Shown here one piece after another: positions 33,874 to 45,290 of a stretch of DNA of 64,000 bases. Under the pieces are notes generated by a model. The model was not told the DNA's origin, made no database searches, and saw only the letters and a list, made by a program, of their open reading frames with translations. The first letter of the stretch is position 1, and every line of letters begins with the position of its first letter. Position numbers and translations under genes: made by a program. Source of the DNA: Lycorma delicatula (Eukaryota; Arthropoda; Insecta; Hemiptera; Fulgoridae); assembly GCF_047948215.1 (NCBI RefSeq), contig NC_134464.1, positions 37,705,520-37,769,519 on the forward strand. The letters are read 5' to 3'.

Positions 33874-33965
33874 ACCAAGGTCAAAGATGGTGTGCCTATG
33901 CAAGCTGCAGGGTTGCCACATCTTGCAAAGAAAAATCAGTCTCATTACTTTATTGTCGCACCTCG
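33776..33965 (-). repeat. Right terminal inverted repeat of the long-TIR mariner
   Basis: Reverse complement of 32655-32846. It includes the transposase stop codon (TAG, 33871-33873) and the last ~30 codons. Confidence 0.9.
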
Positions 33966-33967
33966 TA

Positions 33968-34889
33968 CCTTCATGAACTAAATTAAAGTCAAACTAAATT
34001 TAAAGAAATTGGAATATATATTGAAACTAAATACTACAAACATAAAAAATAAGCAAAATGATGAACTTATCTGCAATGATTACATATCAGTTAACAAAAC
34101 ATAAATGAAATTTTAAAATGTTTAGATAAAAATATTAAGTACATCAAGATATTAAGTACAACAATTAAAATCCCATTTTAAACTGTTTAACAAAACGTTT
34201 TTATTTGTTCAGTTTAGATTTCTTATTACAATGAGATAAGAAATATATTCGGTAGCTTGAGCGTGAGGGAAGTAATTATTCATTAGAAAAGAATTTAATA
34301 ATTTCAGTAAGGACAAAGCGAGGATCATGTTTGCTTTTGTCAGAAGAAACTACATACAAGCAAGTTACTTACTATAAAAACTTTGGTGTAAATCCATCAT
34401 AAAAATTACTAATGTTCCACCCTCAATAGTTGATTCCTTACCTTTTTTAGCTAAATTAATCACCTACCTCATTTTACAGTTAATTCAAAGCTAGTCAGGT
34501 GAATAAAATTGTTTTTGCTGTTATATAACGCAGATAGCCTTCAATAATGTTATTAATTATGTGTGACCTTTCCATTGTGAAAAATCTTTCAGTTGACCTT
34601 CTTTCAGATACTTTTATTATAAGCTACTCATGGAAGTTGTTCAAGATATAAAGAATAAAAAATATACTTCAGAAACAAAAAAGTCATGTTTTCTGGTTTC
34701 AATACTGTTTAAAATTTTGGCGTTAATGAACATTTACAGATATTATTATTAAATCTGTTACTCTTATTAATGGATATATATTTGTTATCATTATAAAAGT
34801 ATATTATTGAAGAATTCTTGTTAATATGTAATCTTTGCAGGTTAAAAACACGACTTTCTCAAAAACAAAAATTGTATTTATTTGTAATA
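33968..34889. other. AT-rich non-coding stretch
   Basis: Nothing recognised. Confidence 0.4.
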
Positions 34890-36650
34890 ATCAGATGAGG
34901 GAAATACATTAAAATGAACCACAAACTCTAATCCTAAAAGATGAAGGTGGTAAACTCTCACATGATAATAAACAAAACTTTGAAATATTAGCTAAATCAT
35001 TCAAAAAACTACTAAATTATGAAGAACCCAAAGAACTCTTCCAAAATGACACAAACACACTTATCAAATCAAACCAAAAACCAAAAAACCCACCTACACT
35101 AAAAGAGCTAACCAAGCATTAAAAGAAATGAAAAATCACAAACTTTGAAAATACTCCTTCAAGGAGACAACATTCACTTCTAGAAAATCTAAAAAAAATC
35201 TAGAAAGAAGAAAAATTACCTAACACTGGACTATTGCACTCATACACCCACTGCATAAGAAAGGAGACAAAATAAACTCCAAAAGCTACAGAGGAATTTC
35301 ATTATTAGATTTTACATATAAAATATTCTCAAGAATAATCCTGAATGAAATAAAACATCAACTTGAAAATGAACTGGGAGAATATAAGGGGGATTAGACT
35401 GTGGAGAAGCTGTCCTGAACCAGTAATTACTCTGAAATTAATAATGGATGTACACAAAATGAAAGAAAGACAACTAATAATATCATTCATAGATTTCCAA
35501 AAAGCCTAAAGTAGTATGCATACAGCATCGATGCTGAAAATACTAAGAAACCTAGGATTACACCTGAAACTAGTAAAAATGATAAAATACTCCAAAATAA
35601 AATTCAGAGGAGAAACATCAGAACCGTTCCTCATCAAAACAGGTTTAAGACAAGGAAATGGACTATCCCCACTGCTCTTCAACTGCACCCTAGAATATGT
35701 AATGAGAAAATGGTACAAAAAAGACACCCACCACACAACAATTGAAGCAAGAAAACATGTAAACCTTATCAAAGTAAACTGTCTAGGATTTGCAGATGAC
35801 CTAGCATTTCTAGCCAATAACATCGCAGAAGCTAGAATCCAAGTAACTTCATTGGAAGAACTAGCAGGAAAAATAGGCCTAAGAATATCATATGAAAAGA
35901 CTAGATTAATGGTCATAAATCCCCTGGTATTGAACCACATAATCATAAATGGACACAAAGTCGAGCCAGTTGAACGGTTTAAATATTTAGGAGAAAATAT
36001 CACACATGACCTCAAAGAAAAACTAAACTGGAAAGAAAGAACACAAAAGCTCAGTTATGCACAAAATACCACCAAAACAACATATAACAAAAGATGAATC
36101 TCAATAGATACCAAACTCAAACAATAGAAAGAAGGAGAATTCTAAGAACTTGCATAAATAAAAGATGACTTACTGATTGGGGAGAATGGAGACTCATACC
36201 AAACCAAGAGGTACATAAATAAAGACATAGAACCAGCTCTAGACTACCGTAGAAAGAAAAGAATCTTTTTATTTAGATACATAATAAGAACAAAACCGAA
36301 CAGGCTCATCAGGAAACTGGTCGAGAAATACTGGAAAGTATCCAAAACACCGACCTGGATCACCGAAACTAAACAAGATATGCAAGAACTAGGTATCACA
36401 ATAGAAGATTCATGAAACAAAATTGAAAATATAAAAATACTAAAAGAAGCGAACTCCAGATTTAAAATTAAAGAAAAGAAAACAACAACGAGTGTTTGTT
36501 CAGAAGAATTCAAAAAAGCAAGATCTGACAGAATGAAGAAGTATTGGGAAGCAATCAAGAAGAAAAATAAAAAAAAAAGACGAACCAGAGTTGACAAAGT
36601 GGTCCACTGTGACCTCAAAATATTCAATAAACTATGTAATATTTAAATTT
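34890..36650 (+). pseudogene. LINE reverse transcriptase relic (clade uncertain)
   Basis: An A-rich coding strand carries a decayed reverse transcriptase. Blocks in order: RGISLLDFTYKIFSRII-like sequence near 35290-35340, SFIDFQKA (about 35488), GLRQGNGLSPLLFN (about 35643), the catalytic FADD (LGFADDLAFLA, about 35787), GLRISYEKTRLMV and RFKYLGENI. The frame 35516-36097 is open for 193 codons. The tail region has KRIFLFRYIIRTKPN, EYSRKY-like residues and, near the end, ARSDRMKKYWEAIKKK. The arrangement recalls an insect family near RTE, but it is clearly different from the RTE copies at 486 and 43305. Several stops and a frameshift separate the pieces. Confidence 0.65.
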
Positions 36651-37580
36651 AAAACCTGATTACCTGGCTTAAAGCTTGACTATTCGCTTTAAGTTCTTCA
36701 CTTGTAATTTATTTTTCCACAGCCTCAGCTACGACTACATTCCATTCTCTCTTAAATTTGTTCTTTCTCAGTATGGTAGTGAAAATTTCCAGATCTTTCT
36801 TAGTCTCCTGGTTCTTTACATTTTTATCTTGAATCCAATCTAACAAAACTGTCTTTCTCTAGAAGGGCAATTAGAATGTAAAACACTATTTTGTTTTTCA
36901 AATTATTTCATTTACTTTTATTTTAGATCTATATTTGATATTTAGATCTACATCCATGTAGATGTCTGCTTCCATTCTAATAAATTAAGTACATATCTAA
37001 CATAATTTACAATTTTTTCACCTTATTTGTAATGTCTATTTCATCTCTATTTCCAAAAATAGAGATGCAAAGGTGAAATTGAATTTTTTATAAGATTAAT
37101 ATTTTTATAGTTATTATTTTTTTGATAATTCTCCAATCATGTACAACCATGAAAATCAGACTGGCCTCTTGTAATTAGCATTATAAGAAGGGCAATGTGG
37201 CTAGTTATAACTTCAAAGTAACAACAAAATCCCTCCTACTTTTTTTTAATTAAAAAAAAATTGACAACATTAATTATTACTGAAATCTTTGTACACAAAA
37301 TTAAGTTTTTTTGTTCATATCCTTTATAATAGTCTTTTGATGTCTTATTATTATAAAAAATTATACAAACAAGTTCTCTTCCAAATAAAATAATACTTTA
37401 TTAAAAAAAACAATTCTGTTCCTAGGACCCAAAAAATTAATAGTATCGGAATTCTCCTGAACTCTACCTCCCACTCTACTACCAAACACATTAGATCCCT
37501 TAACTATCTTTAATTAACAAAAAAAAATATTTTGATATTTAAACTGTGTCCTACTTTTATGAAACGATAGGAGACTTTAA
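36651..37580. other. Non-coding stretch with a small hairpin
   Basis: CATCTCTATTT (37042-37052) pairs exactly with 37057-37067 around a 4-base loop. Nothing else was recognised. Confidence 0.4.
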
Positions 37581-37815
37581 TAATTGTATCTTTCTTTTTC
37601 TGTTTAGCCTCCGGAACCACTATAAGGTATTATTTCAGAGGATGATATTTATGAATGAAAATGAAGTTTAGTCTTGTTCAGCCTCAGGTCGACCATTCCT
37701 GAGATGTGTGGTTAAGTGAACTCCAATCACCAAAGAATACCAGTATCCACAATCTAGCATTCTGATCTGAACGCTAGGTCATTAATATTACCTGTAAAAG
37801 TAACTGCTTTTACTA

Positions 37816-37826
37816 GGATTTGAATC
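37816..37826 (-). promoter_or_regulatory. SINE Pol III B-box
   Basis: GATTCAAATCC on the minus strand fits the B-box consensus GGTTCRANNCC with one change. It lies about 48 bases downstream of the A-box. Confidence 0.65.
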
Positions 37827-37873
37827 TTAGAACTCTCGACTTTGAAATGAGCTGATTTGCGATGATGAGTTCA

Positions 37874-37884
37874 TCACTAGACCA
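37874..37884 (-). promoter_or_regulatory. SINE Pol III A-box
   Basis: TGGTCTAGTGA on the minus strand fits the A-box consensus TRGYNNARNNG. Confidence 0.65.
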
Positions 37885-37909
37885 ACACAGTGGGTTATTA
37901 ATTGTATCT

Positions 37910-38364
37910 AAGAGGTACAAGCCTCTGCTTCCACTCAGCCACTGTATCCACTTTAGAATCTTCATTTAACAGAAATTACAACATTCCAATACTTAAGCCA
38001 TACATTAAAAAAATGATTCTAGTTCTGGCAGTGTTGGCAATGATTATAATTCTAATTTGGGGATATTTCATCTCTATATATTTTAAATTACCAAATTTAA
38101 TTCTGTGATATTTGATGTTCAAACTGTATTTAAAAAAAAAGAGAACAAAATACATTTTACCTCAGACATGTATGAACAAAAGAAATGGTGCCAAAGAAGT
38201 CAGGTTTACGTGCTTTCCCAGGCCTTTTACCTTGCTTCAATTGACAAATAGTTTGGTATTGCATTGTTCATACCTTTATGTATTTAAAAGCTATGTTTTG
38301 CTTAAGGGAATAATAACTTGCTTAATAATTGTCATAATTAAAATTATCATAATTGTTAGACTCC
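37910..38364. other. Non-coding stretch
   Basis: Nothing recognised. Confidence 0.4.
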
Positions 38365-39960
38365 CTTAAGGTACTCAAGATTATTTAATTGCTGCTTAAA
38401 CACTTGTCATATCTGGTAGTTTCCATGAGAGGGCTTCTATATTTATATGTTGGAGCATCCAGCACTGTGTTTGGTTTTAGAACCATCAGTACAAATTTTT
38501 ATATATCCTTCATGGCTATTGATGGTTGACGTAAATTCCTATTGAACGATTACTTCTGGTTTCTCTTTTATTTTTCCATAAAAGTCATTTTTATTCTTCT
38601 GCTCGTAAAAGCTATAGCAGTATTTCTCTTGTGAGATTGCTAATGTGTTCGGTGAAGCAATTCCATATTTCCCTATTAATTCATCATATCATATTTCGAT
38701 TGGTCTGGAATAGGAAGTATGACATTCATATAATGCAGCCAAAGAATGATTGTTAACTATTTTGTTATTTATATGGATAGGATAGGTCTATATATTGGCT
38801 GCATAGCTGCATATCTTAACAGTAGGACCTCTTTTCTGTAATGTAATGACATTATGCCGGCTTCTGACATTAAATTAAGTCGCAGGGGTTGTACGGAAAG
38901 CGCCTGTGGCATCTGATTCTGCTCTTATGTATTACGTCTAACTTTCATAGATGCGACTTTCTAGCTTATGAATATACAATGCATCCATAACTGAGCTTCG
39001 ACTGAACCAATGCTTTACACAACTGCAGTAATACTTATTTATCTGAGCTCCGACTGATGAAAGCATTTAATAATGTTTAGGGCTTTCTTGCATGTAATGC
39101 TCTTGCATTGTAAAATCCAAATGATTAAGACTCATTTTTTCAAAAGTTTATTTGATAACACGTGTTTAGGAAATAGGGCGGTAACTACTGGGATCCGTCA
39201 GATCTTTATCTTTTTCTTGGAATTGAAACAATATGTGCTTTCTTCCACTGCTGCGAGTACATTCCATCCAGCCATATCTGATTATATAGTTCTAACAATC
39301 AGATATATAGTTCAAAAAAATTCGTCATAGTTAGCCATTTTACTGACTTTTTCAAGATGAGTGGCTAGCAACTCAAATTCTGAAATTTTGTTTGGAGTAT
39401 TTCATTTTGAAGGCAAGTTATGGGAGTAAAGTTTGTAAGCCAACAAAGCCTATTCTTTCTTTCAAACATTTGATGCAGTTGTGTTTCTATTAATGAATGA
39501 CATGTATTGTTACTAGGATCGTTTTTTAACGATCCTAAGTAAGATTTTAACGATTTAAGTATTTATAACAGAATCTGTTATAAATACTTTGGCATAAACA
39601 ACCTTTTTTATTAAAGGTAATTAGATTTTCTAGTGTTGGATGTTTCTAAGCGTTGTTTGCCTTTTTCTTTTTTTTTTACAGCTTCACTTGTTTCATCATT
39701 TCACCTCGGAAAGGATCACTTCTTGAGTTTCCTGGATGTTCTAGGAATATATCTTGATGCCGAGTCAATTATAGCATTAACATCAGTTTCATTAACTCCA
39801 GTTGTTTCACGGAGAATCGCATTAGTCGTTAAGCTCATCCAATCTGCCTTACCAAACAGCCATCTTTTGGAGATGGGATACGATTTTCTTGTAGCTTCAG
39901 TTGTAATCTGCACCGGAAAATGATCTTTCCGTGAAGATCATATAAGATTTAAAAGAGTAT
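38365..39960 (-). pseudogene. I-like LINE relic: endonuclease end, linker and RNase H
   Basis: On the minus strand the relic starts with RKDHFPVQITTE, the 'SDHFPV' end of an endonuclease, and SKRWLFGKADWMSL with ASRYIPRTSRK, the linker before the polymerase (39640-39960). Further down, after about 700 poorly readable bases, come SEAGIMSLHYRKEVLLLRYA (the 'ESGxxPLxxRR' block, about 38790-38860) and an RNase H start, ICTDGSKT (about 38490). RNase H after the polymerase marks the I group. Stops and frameshifts are everywhere, and the polymerase blocks are not readable here. Confidence 0.6.
39514..39589. repeat. Two adjacent perfect hairpins
   Basis: TAGGATCGTT (39514-39523) pairs with 39528-39537 around TTTT. 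AAGTATTTATAACAG (39557-39571) pairs with 39575-39589 around AAT. They lie 19 bases apart inside the decayed LINE. Confidence 0.9.
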
Positions 39961-39964
39961 TTTG

Positions 39965-40223
39965 GTGCAATTAAAGCACTTATAAAAAACCTTGTCAATT
40001 GCAGGCAACAGCGTTAGTGGACAGTAAGAAGAACTAACAGTAGGATCTTTGTCACCACCTTTGAACAACAATACCAAGTTTCCATGTTCCAACATGCTGC
40101 ACAGTGCTCGGCGAAGAGCAACCTATTAATTAGAGGACTAAGAACTACTAGAATTTCAGGGGTCCACCAATGGTACCACTGGCGGGTGCCCCTTTCTGGA
40201 ATACCTTCACAGTAGACCGGCAC
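39965..40223 (-). pseudogene. Reverse transcriptase finger fragment of a second LINE
   Basis: On the minus strand the region reads HGNLVLLFKGGDKDPTVSSS followed by a YCPLTLLPAIDKVFYK-type block. This matches the 'LVLLxKGGKDPxxxSSYRPIxLL' start of R1/I-type polymerases. A preceding PEILVVLSPLINRLL piece is in another frame. It lies upstream of the linker of the I-like relic, the reverse of the normal order, so it is from another copy or a rearrangement. Confidence 0.55.
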
Positions 40224-41025
40224 ATGCCGCCTGAATTGAATACACTAAACGAGATGGAGAGGCGGTAACCTAGGGGATCCCAACAACAGGAGTTGCACCA
40301 GCCACCGGTCTCAATTTGGGGGACACAGGCCTCCCTGTGTGGTTTTAGGTGATCTCTGTAGTTTTGATGAGACCTCCTCAGACTTGTTGTTCGCCCACAA
40401 AGCGGCATGAAGGCCTGATGGGTACACTCACAAAGGGTTGATGAGACCATCTCAGATGTACAAGGCTTGGGAGCTTCGAAGCAATCACTTTTCTTCGAGC
40501 GATAAGGAAAGTACTTAACCTCGAAAAATTACCATCTCCTCTCGTGATTTCCACATACTTTGGTTTAGGTAAATCGTTCCAGAAAACAGTTTTCTTCACC
40601 TAACCGTATTTTTCCTACCTCACATGACTTTCTCCGTTTCGCATCAGGCGACACGGCTGAGTCAAGGCATATTTGGTTGTTGCTCAATTTGCAAGAAAAT
40701 TTGATCACTTCTGTAGTAAGCTAGCTGCCGGGGTATACCCACCACTGCTGGGCTACCAGCCCTGGAGACCCGGTCGGTACTCCGGTGGAACCGGGAGAGA
40801 GCAGTAAAGAGCGGATACGCAATCTCTGCACTGACTCCAGGCCCCTACACACCGAAGTTTTCAGGGCTCCCAATGCATCGACTTACATGGACATTTTAGC
40901 TACATGTGGACACAGGAACACCCGTTACACCTGCAATCACTTCGACCGTGGATGCCACATCGCTAGTTCTAAAGACGGTGTAAATCCGTTTCCAAATCGT
41001 TTTAAAATTTTCATGTGTTAAAACC
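40224..41025. other. GC-richer patch with overlapping open frames, unassigned
   Basis: Minus frames at 40148-40450 and 40378-40599 and a plus frame at 40785-41021 are open, and base composition differs from the AT-rich surroundings. The block near 40750-40800 has short GC-rich self-complementary stretches (CCGGTCGGTACTCCGG). It probably belongs to a retrotransposon 5' region, but I recognise no protein. Confidence 0.35.
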
Positions 41026-41971
41026 ACAACCGGCACCAGTTTGTATTTTGTTTCCAATTAAAGTTAAAATTCTAAAATCTGTATTTAATTTTAAAAGACA
41101 TTACTTACATCATGTTCCAAGAATTAAATTTTCTACAAAGTTACAAAAATTATTAATCTCTACCTATAAATTTTTGCTTGATTAGTAAATTAAAGTTATC
41201 TTATTTAAAACATAAAAAAAGTGTATTTTCCGACAAAACTTTTTCGTGTTTTACTCAGTTTTTTCTTAAAATCTACTTGATATAGAGAGCTGGGATTAGT
41301 TTTATTCAGTTTCTTAGATCAAAAACTGTATGGAAGGACCTAATTTACTCTACGATTCTTACCCGAGAATTTTAGAACGGTTTAATTTCAAAATGGGAAC
41401 AGAAAGCAAGGCAAATGTTTCACGAGCCGAAAATCACAAACGATCCGTTTTCTGAACTACATTTATATGAACCTTTTTCTTATTTTTGGCTATAGAATTT
41501 GAAATCGCTCTATGTATTTTGTCGATTACTTTTTCCATAGTTTATACTCTAGTATAAATTGTATAATTTTGTCATTAAATTTTTATTTCAGTTTACCTTA
41601 AACTCTGTTTGTTTTCGTTTTTTATTATTGTTGATGTGTAAACATTTCTAAAATTTGGGTGTGTTATTTTGTCAACTTCTCAGACAGTGATTTGGACCGT
41701 GAAAATTGTTTGCACGATCACATTTTTTTTTTGGTTACGTTCCAGCTACTTAAAAATATTTTCTTATAATTGTTAAAAGTATTTTTAGATTTTGTATATT
41801 AAGATTTGTTATAGTTATTTTTATTAATAATGTTATTATTTTTCTTTGTGCAACATTTTAAGTTTTAAATTCTTCTGTTGCATGTTCTCCCGCTTAGGAC
41901 AGTCCAGCTTCCAAGAATTTAATCTTTAGCAAAAGAATGTGGATGGCTAAAAGGGGAGGTGTAGAGGTCAT
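41026..41971. other. AT-rich non-coding stretch
   Basis: Nothing recognised. Confidence 0.4.
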
Positions 41972-42567
41972 CAGAATTATTATTTTGTTACTATTAATCT
42001 ATAGTTGCTTTGATATTCATTTGTTTTGTGTGCATGATTAAGGTTATCTCTATGTACATGGATTTGTGATTTGTATGTATGATAGATTGGCAAGTGTTCC
42101 TCTGGAGAGCTTTCCAGTGTTCATTGTATGTTTGAAACTGCATTCTTTTTAGAGACATAGGACATTATGTGGTTAAAGAAGTTCAGTTTATATTCCAGAG
42201 GTTTGTGTGTTCTGTTTGGCAATTATATTATTTATATATAACCAGATTTAAATATTATTTTGTTACTATTAATCCCATTAAACCCAGAATTATTATTTTG
42301 TTACTATTAATCTATAGTTGCTTTGATATTCATTTGTTTTGTGTGCATGATTAAGGTTATTTCTATGTACATGGATTTGTGATTTGTATGTATGATAGAT
42401 TGGCAAGTGTTCCTCTGGAGAGCTTTCTAGTGTTCATTGTATGTTTGAAACTGCATTCTTTTTACAGACATAGGACATTATGTGGTTAAAGAAGTTCAGT
42501 TTATATTCCAGAGGTTTGTGTGTTCTGTTTAGCAATTATATTATTTATATATAACCCGATTTAAATA
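41972..42567. repeat. Recent tandem duplication, 312-bp period
   Basis: CAGAATTATTATTTTGTTAC starts at 41972 and again at 42284. The copies align over about 284 bases with about five substitutions, so the duplication is young. The second copy stops matching after the GATTTAAAT at about 42565. No coding content. Confidence 0.92.
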
Positions 42568-43295
42568 ACCTAATTATAATATTTAAAAAAAATAGGGATT
42601 AATAAAATAGAATGTGGAGAGTAAAGTTGTAAAAAAACATAAAAAATTTCTAAAAGATGTTAAAAAGGTTTCACAAATATTTAAAAGCATCTAATATAAT
42701 CACTCATGCTGATCATATTAGAAGTAATAAGCACATAATTTCAAATATAAATAACACAAAAGTAAGTAATGATAGATTTAAATCTCTTACTCTAAAGAAA
42801 ATACGGTAATACAGTAAAAAATACAATCGATGAATAAAGTTTGAATTCACAACGATTTTATTATTGAAATAGTACATATAATGAAAACTTTTCAAATTCA
42901 AATTTAAAAATTTATTCAAATTTAAATACCAATAACAACAGTTCCATTCTCTGTGTCAGATTATAATAGCAGCAGTATGAACTCATTTATATAAGGTACT
43001 GAGAGGATGAACATAACTGTCTATATTTTAATTATTTAAGATATGTTTTTAATAATAAAGTAATAGCAGGAGAGTTGCACCTTATTTGGTATCTCACCAA
43101 ATATTGTTAAAATGATTAAAACTATATGGATAAAAAAATTAAACTGATTGTAAGAAAACAATCCATCACAGATCAAGCTATGGAATCGGATTCTGTAAGA
43201 CTACTACAAACACACCATTACTGGGTTGAAATGAATTAAAACTGTATTTTTCAAGCCTTTTTCCCTGTAAAGAGCCTGGAAATTGTTCTGGTATT
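42568..43295. other. AT-rich non-coding stretch
   Basis: Nothing recognised. Confidence 0.4.
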
Positions 43296-43304
43296 ACAAG
43301 GGAT

Positions 43305-44128
43305 TAGATTCGGAGTAACAGTACAAGGTGAAAAGATAAAGATGCTACGATTTGCTGATGATATAGTAATTCTAGCCGAGAGTAAAAAGGATTTAGAAGA
43401 AACAATGAACGGCGTAGATGAAGTCATACGCAAGAACTATCGCGTGAAAATAAACAAGAACAAAACAAAAGTAATTAAATGTAGTAGAAATAACAAAGAT
43501 GGACCGCTGAATGTGAAAATAGGAGGAGAAAAGATTATGGTGGTAGAAGAATTTTGTTATTTGGGAAGTAGAATTACTAAAGATGGACGAAGCAGGAGCG
43601 ATATAAAATGCCGAATAGCACAAGCGAAACGAGCCTTCAGTAAGAAATATAATTTGCTAACATCAAAAATTAATTTAAATGTCAGGAAAAAATTTTTAAA
43701 CTATACGTTTGGAGTGTCGCTTTATATGGAAGTGAAACTTGGACGATCGGAGTATCTGAGAAGAAAAGATTACAAGCTTTGAAATGCGGTGCTTTAGGAG
43801 AATTTTAAAAATCAGATGGGTGGATAAAGTGACAAATGAAGAGGTATTGCGGCAAATAGATGAAGATAGAAGCGTTTGGAAAAATATAGTTAAAAGAAGA
43901 GACAGACTTATAGGCCACATACTAAGGCATCCTGGAATAGTCGCTTTAATATTGGAAGGACAGGTAGAAGGAAAAAATTGTGTAGGCAGGCCACGTTTGG
44001 AATATGTAAAACAAATTTTTAGGGATGTAGGATGTAGGGGGTATACTGAAATGAAACGACTAGCACTAGATAGGGAACCTTGGAGAGCTGCATCAAACCA
44101 GTCAAATGACTGAAGATAAAAAAAAATG
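43305..44128 (+). mobile_element. RTE LINE, 5'-truncated copy with TSD
   Basis: The segment matches 2939-3764 of the first RTE copy at high identity. ACAAGGGAT flanks it (43296-43304 and 44129-44137). The insertion starts inside the reverse transcriptase domain and ends in an A-rich tail, as for an incomplete reverse transcription. Confidence 0.9.
43306..44113 (+). pseudogene. RTE reverse transcriptase C-terminus, frameshifted
   Basis: Contains LRFADDIVILAES (catalytic FADD), GSRITKDGRSRSDIKCRIAQ and the C-terminal block LDREPWRAA, as in the copy at 790-3747. Relative to that copy there is a one-base loss near 43697 and another near 43780, so the first frame (43342-43782) ends early and the last part continues from 43784. 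The endonuclease and the upstream polymerase blocks are absent. Confidence 0.85.
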
Positions 44129-44189
44129 ACAAGGGATGATAAGGAAGTAAGTTACACCCCTCTATAAAACAAACACATATTTATTAGAC

Positions 44190-45290
44190 AATTTTTTTTT
44201 TTATTGAATAAAAAACCTACATATTTCTATATTTTTCGATATAATCACCAAGCTTTTTCTAAACACATTTCATACTTTGTGACAAGTTTTTCAATTCTAC
44301 TCTCATAAAAATTTCATCCAATTTCCTTCAACCGTTTAAGGACTTCTTCTTTCAGTTCATTATCATTAGGGAATTGCTTCCCTCCCCAATCTCACTAGAG
44401 AGAACCAAACAGGTGGTAGTTGCAGGTTACTAGGTCAGGGCTGTAAGGCAGATGAGGCCGCACTTCCCACTTGAATTTTTGCAGTAAGTCTTGTGTCACA
44501 TGTGCTGAATGAGGAGTAGCGTTGTCGTGAGGAAAACCGACTCCATCACTCAATTTTCCGTGTCTTTAATAACTTTACGCAATCTTTTTAAAGACTCACA
44601 GTAAGATTCGGCATTGATTGTTGTTCCTTGGGGCATAAATTTACTTTAAATAACTCCTTCAAAATCGAAAAAGACTATCAGCATAAACTTTCGAACACGT
44701 GGGACTGTGTTCACTTTTTTTGGCTGGGGTGAATTTTTGTGTCTCCATTCATGTGATGCTCAGGAGTGTAATGAAGCAACCAGCTCTCATCACCTGTGAT
44801 GATTTGTTTCAAAAATTGTGTACCAATCCTGGAATAATGTAGAAGAAGAGAAAGAGCAGATTCAAAACATTGATATTTGTGGTTACCGGTCAACAGATGC
44901 GGCACCATCGTGCACACATCTTATGGTAACCTAGCTGATTGTGAATAATCACAAACACACTATCATAACTGATGTTAAGTTCACTTACAATCTCTTTAAT
45001 TTTAATGTTCCGGTTACTCAAGATCATTTAATTCACACATTCCATGTTTCCTGACGTGTTTGTAGTTGAAGGACACCCAGCATGCAGTTCGTCACTCGCA
45101 TTTGTTTTTCCGTTTCTGAACTTTGGCAACATTTTGTGACCATGGGACATGACATTGCATTCTCACCGTTAATCTCAACAGTTTAGTGATGAATTTCACA
45201 ACAGATGTAATTTTTTGCCCGCAAAAATCAAACTAATGAACGCACTTCTATGCTGGATGAAACCTTTAGAGGACATGCCATATTGACAAC
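44190..45290 (-). pseudogene. Decayed mariner transposase (second lineage)
   Basis: On the minus strand, in shifting frames, the whole transposase can be followed. The helix-turn-helix region has EIVSELNISYDSVF and NQLGYHKMCARW (about 44915-45010). Then QIITGDESWLLHY holds the first catalytic Asp (about 44780-44820), PHDNATPHSAH the second (about 44500-44540), and PYSPDLVTCNYHLF the last block (about 44390-44440), where Asp has become Asn. The C-terminus has FYESRIEKLVTKYEMCLEK. It differs from the mariner at 32655 (different last block and tail). Confidence 0.75.

Larger units (their letters stand above)
32655..33965 (+). mobile_element. Mariner DNA transposon with ~190-bp terminal inverted repeats
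   Basis: The element is 1311 bp long and flanked by TA (32653-32654 and 33966-33967), the mariner target-site duplication. Outer ends begin CGAGGTGCGACAATAAAG and end with its reverse complement. The inverted repeats are about 190 bp, far longer than the roughly 30 bp usual for mariners, and each about 94% like the other by eye. The transposase ATG sits three bases inside the left repeat's inner end, and the right repeat contains the last codons of the ORF. Confidence 0.92.
37592..37898 (-). mobile_element. Complete tRNA-derived SINE with target-site duplication
   Basis: An 11-base direct repeat, TAATTGTATCT, flanks the element (37581-37591 and 37899-37909). On the minus strand it starts with a tRNA-like head, contains Pol III A-box and B-box sequences, a body shared with the copies at 18125 and 30500, the 3' end TAGTGGTTCCGGAGGCTAAA and an AG-rich tail (ACAGAAAAAGAAA). 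The SINE would be transcribed by RNA polymerase III and moved by a partner LINE. Confidence 0.88.
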
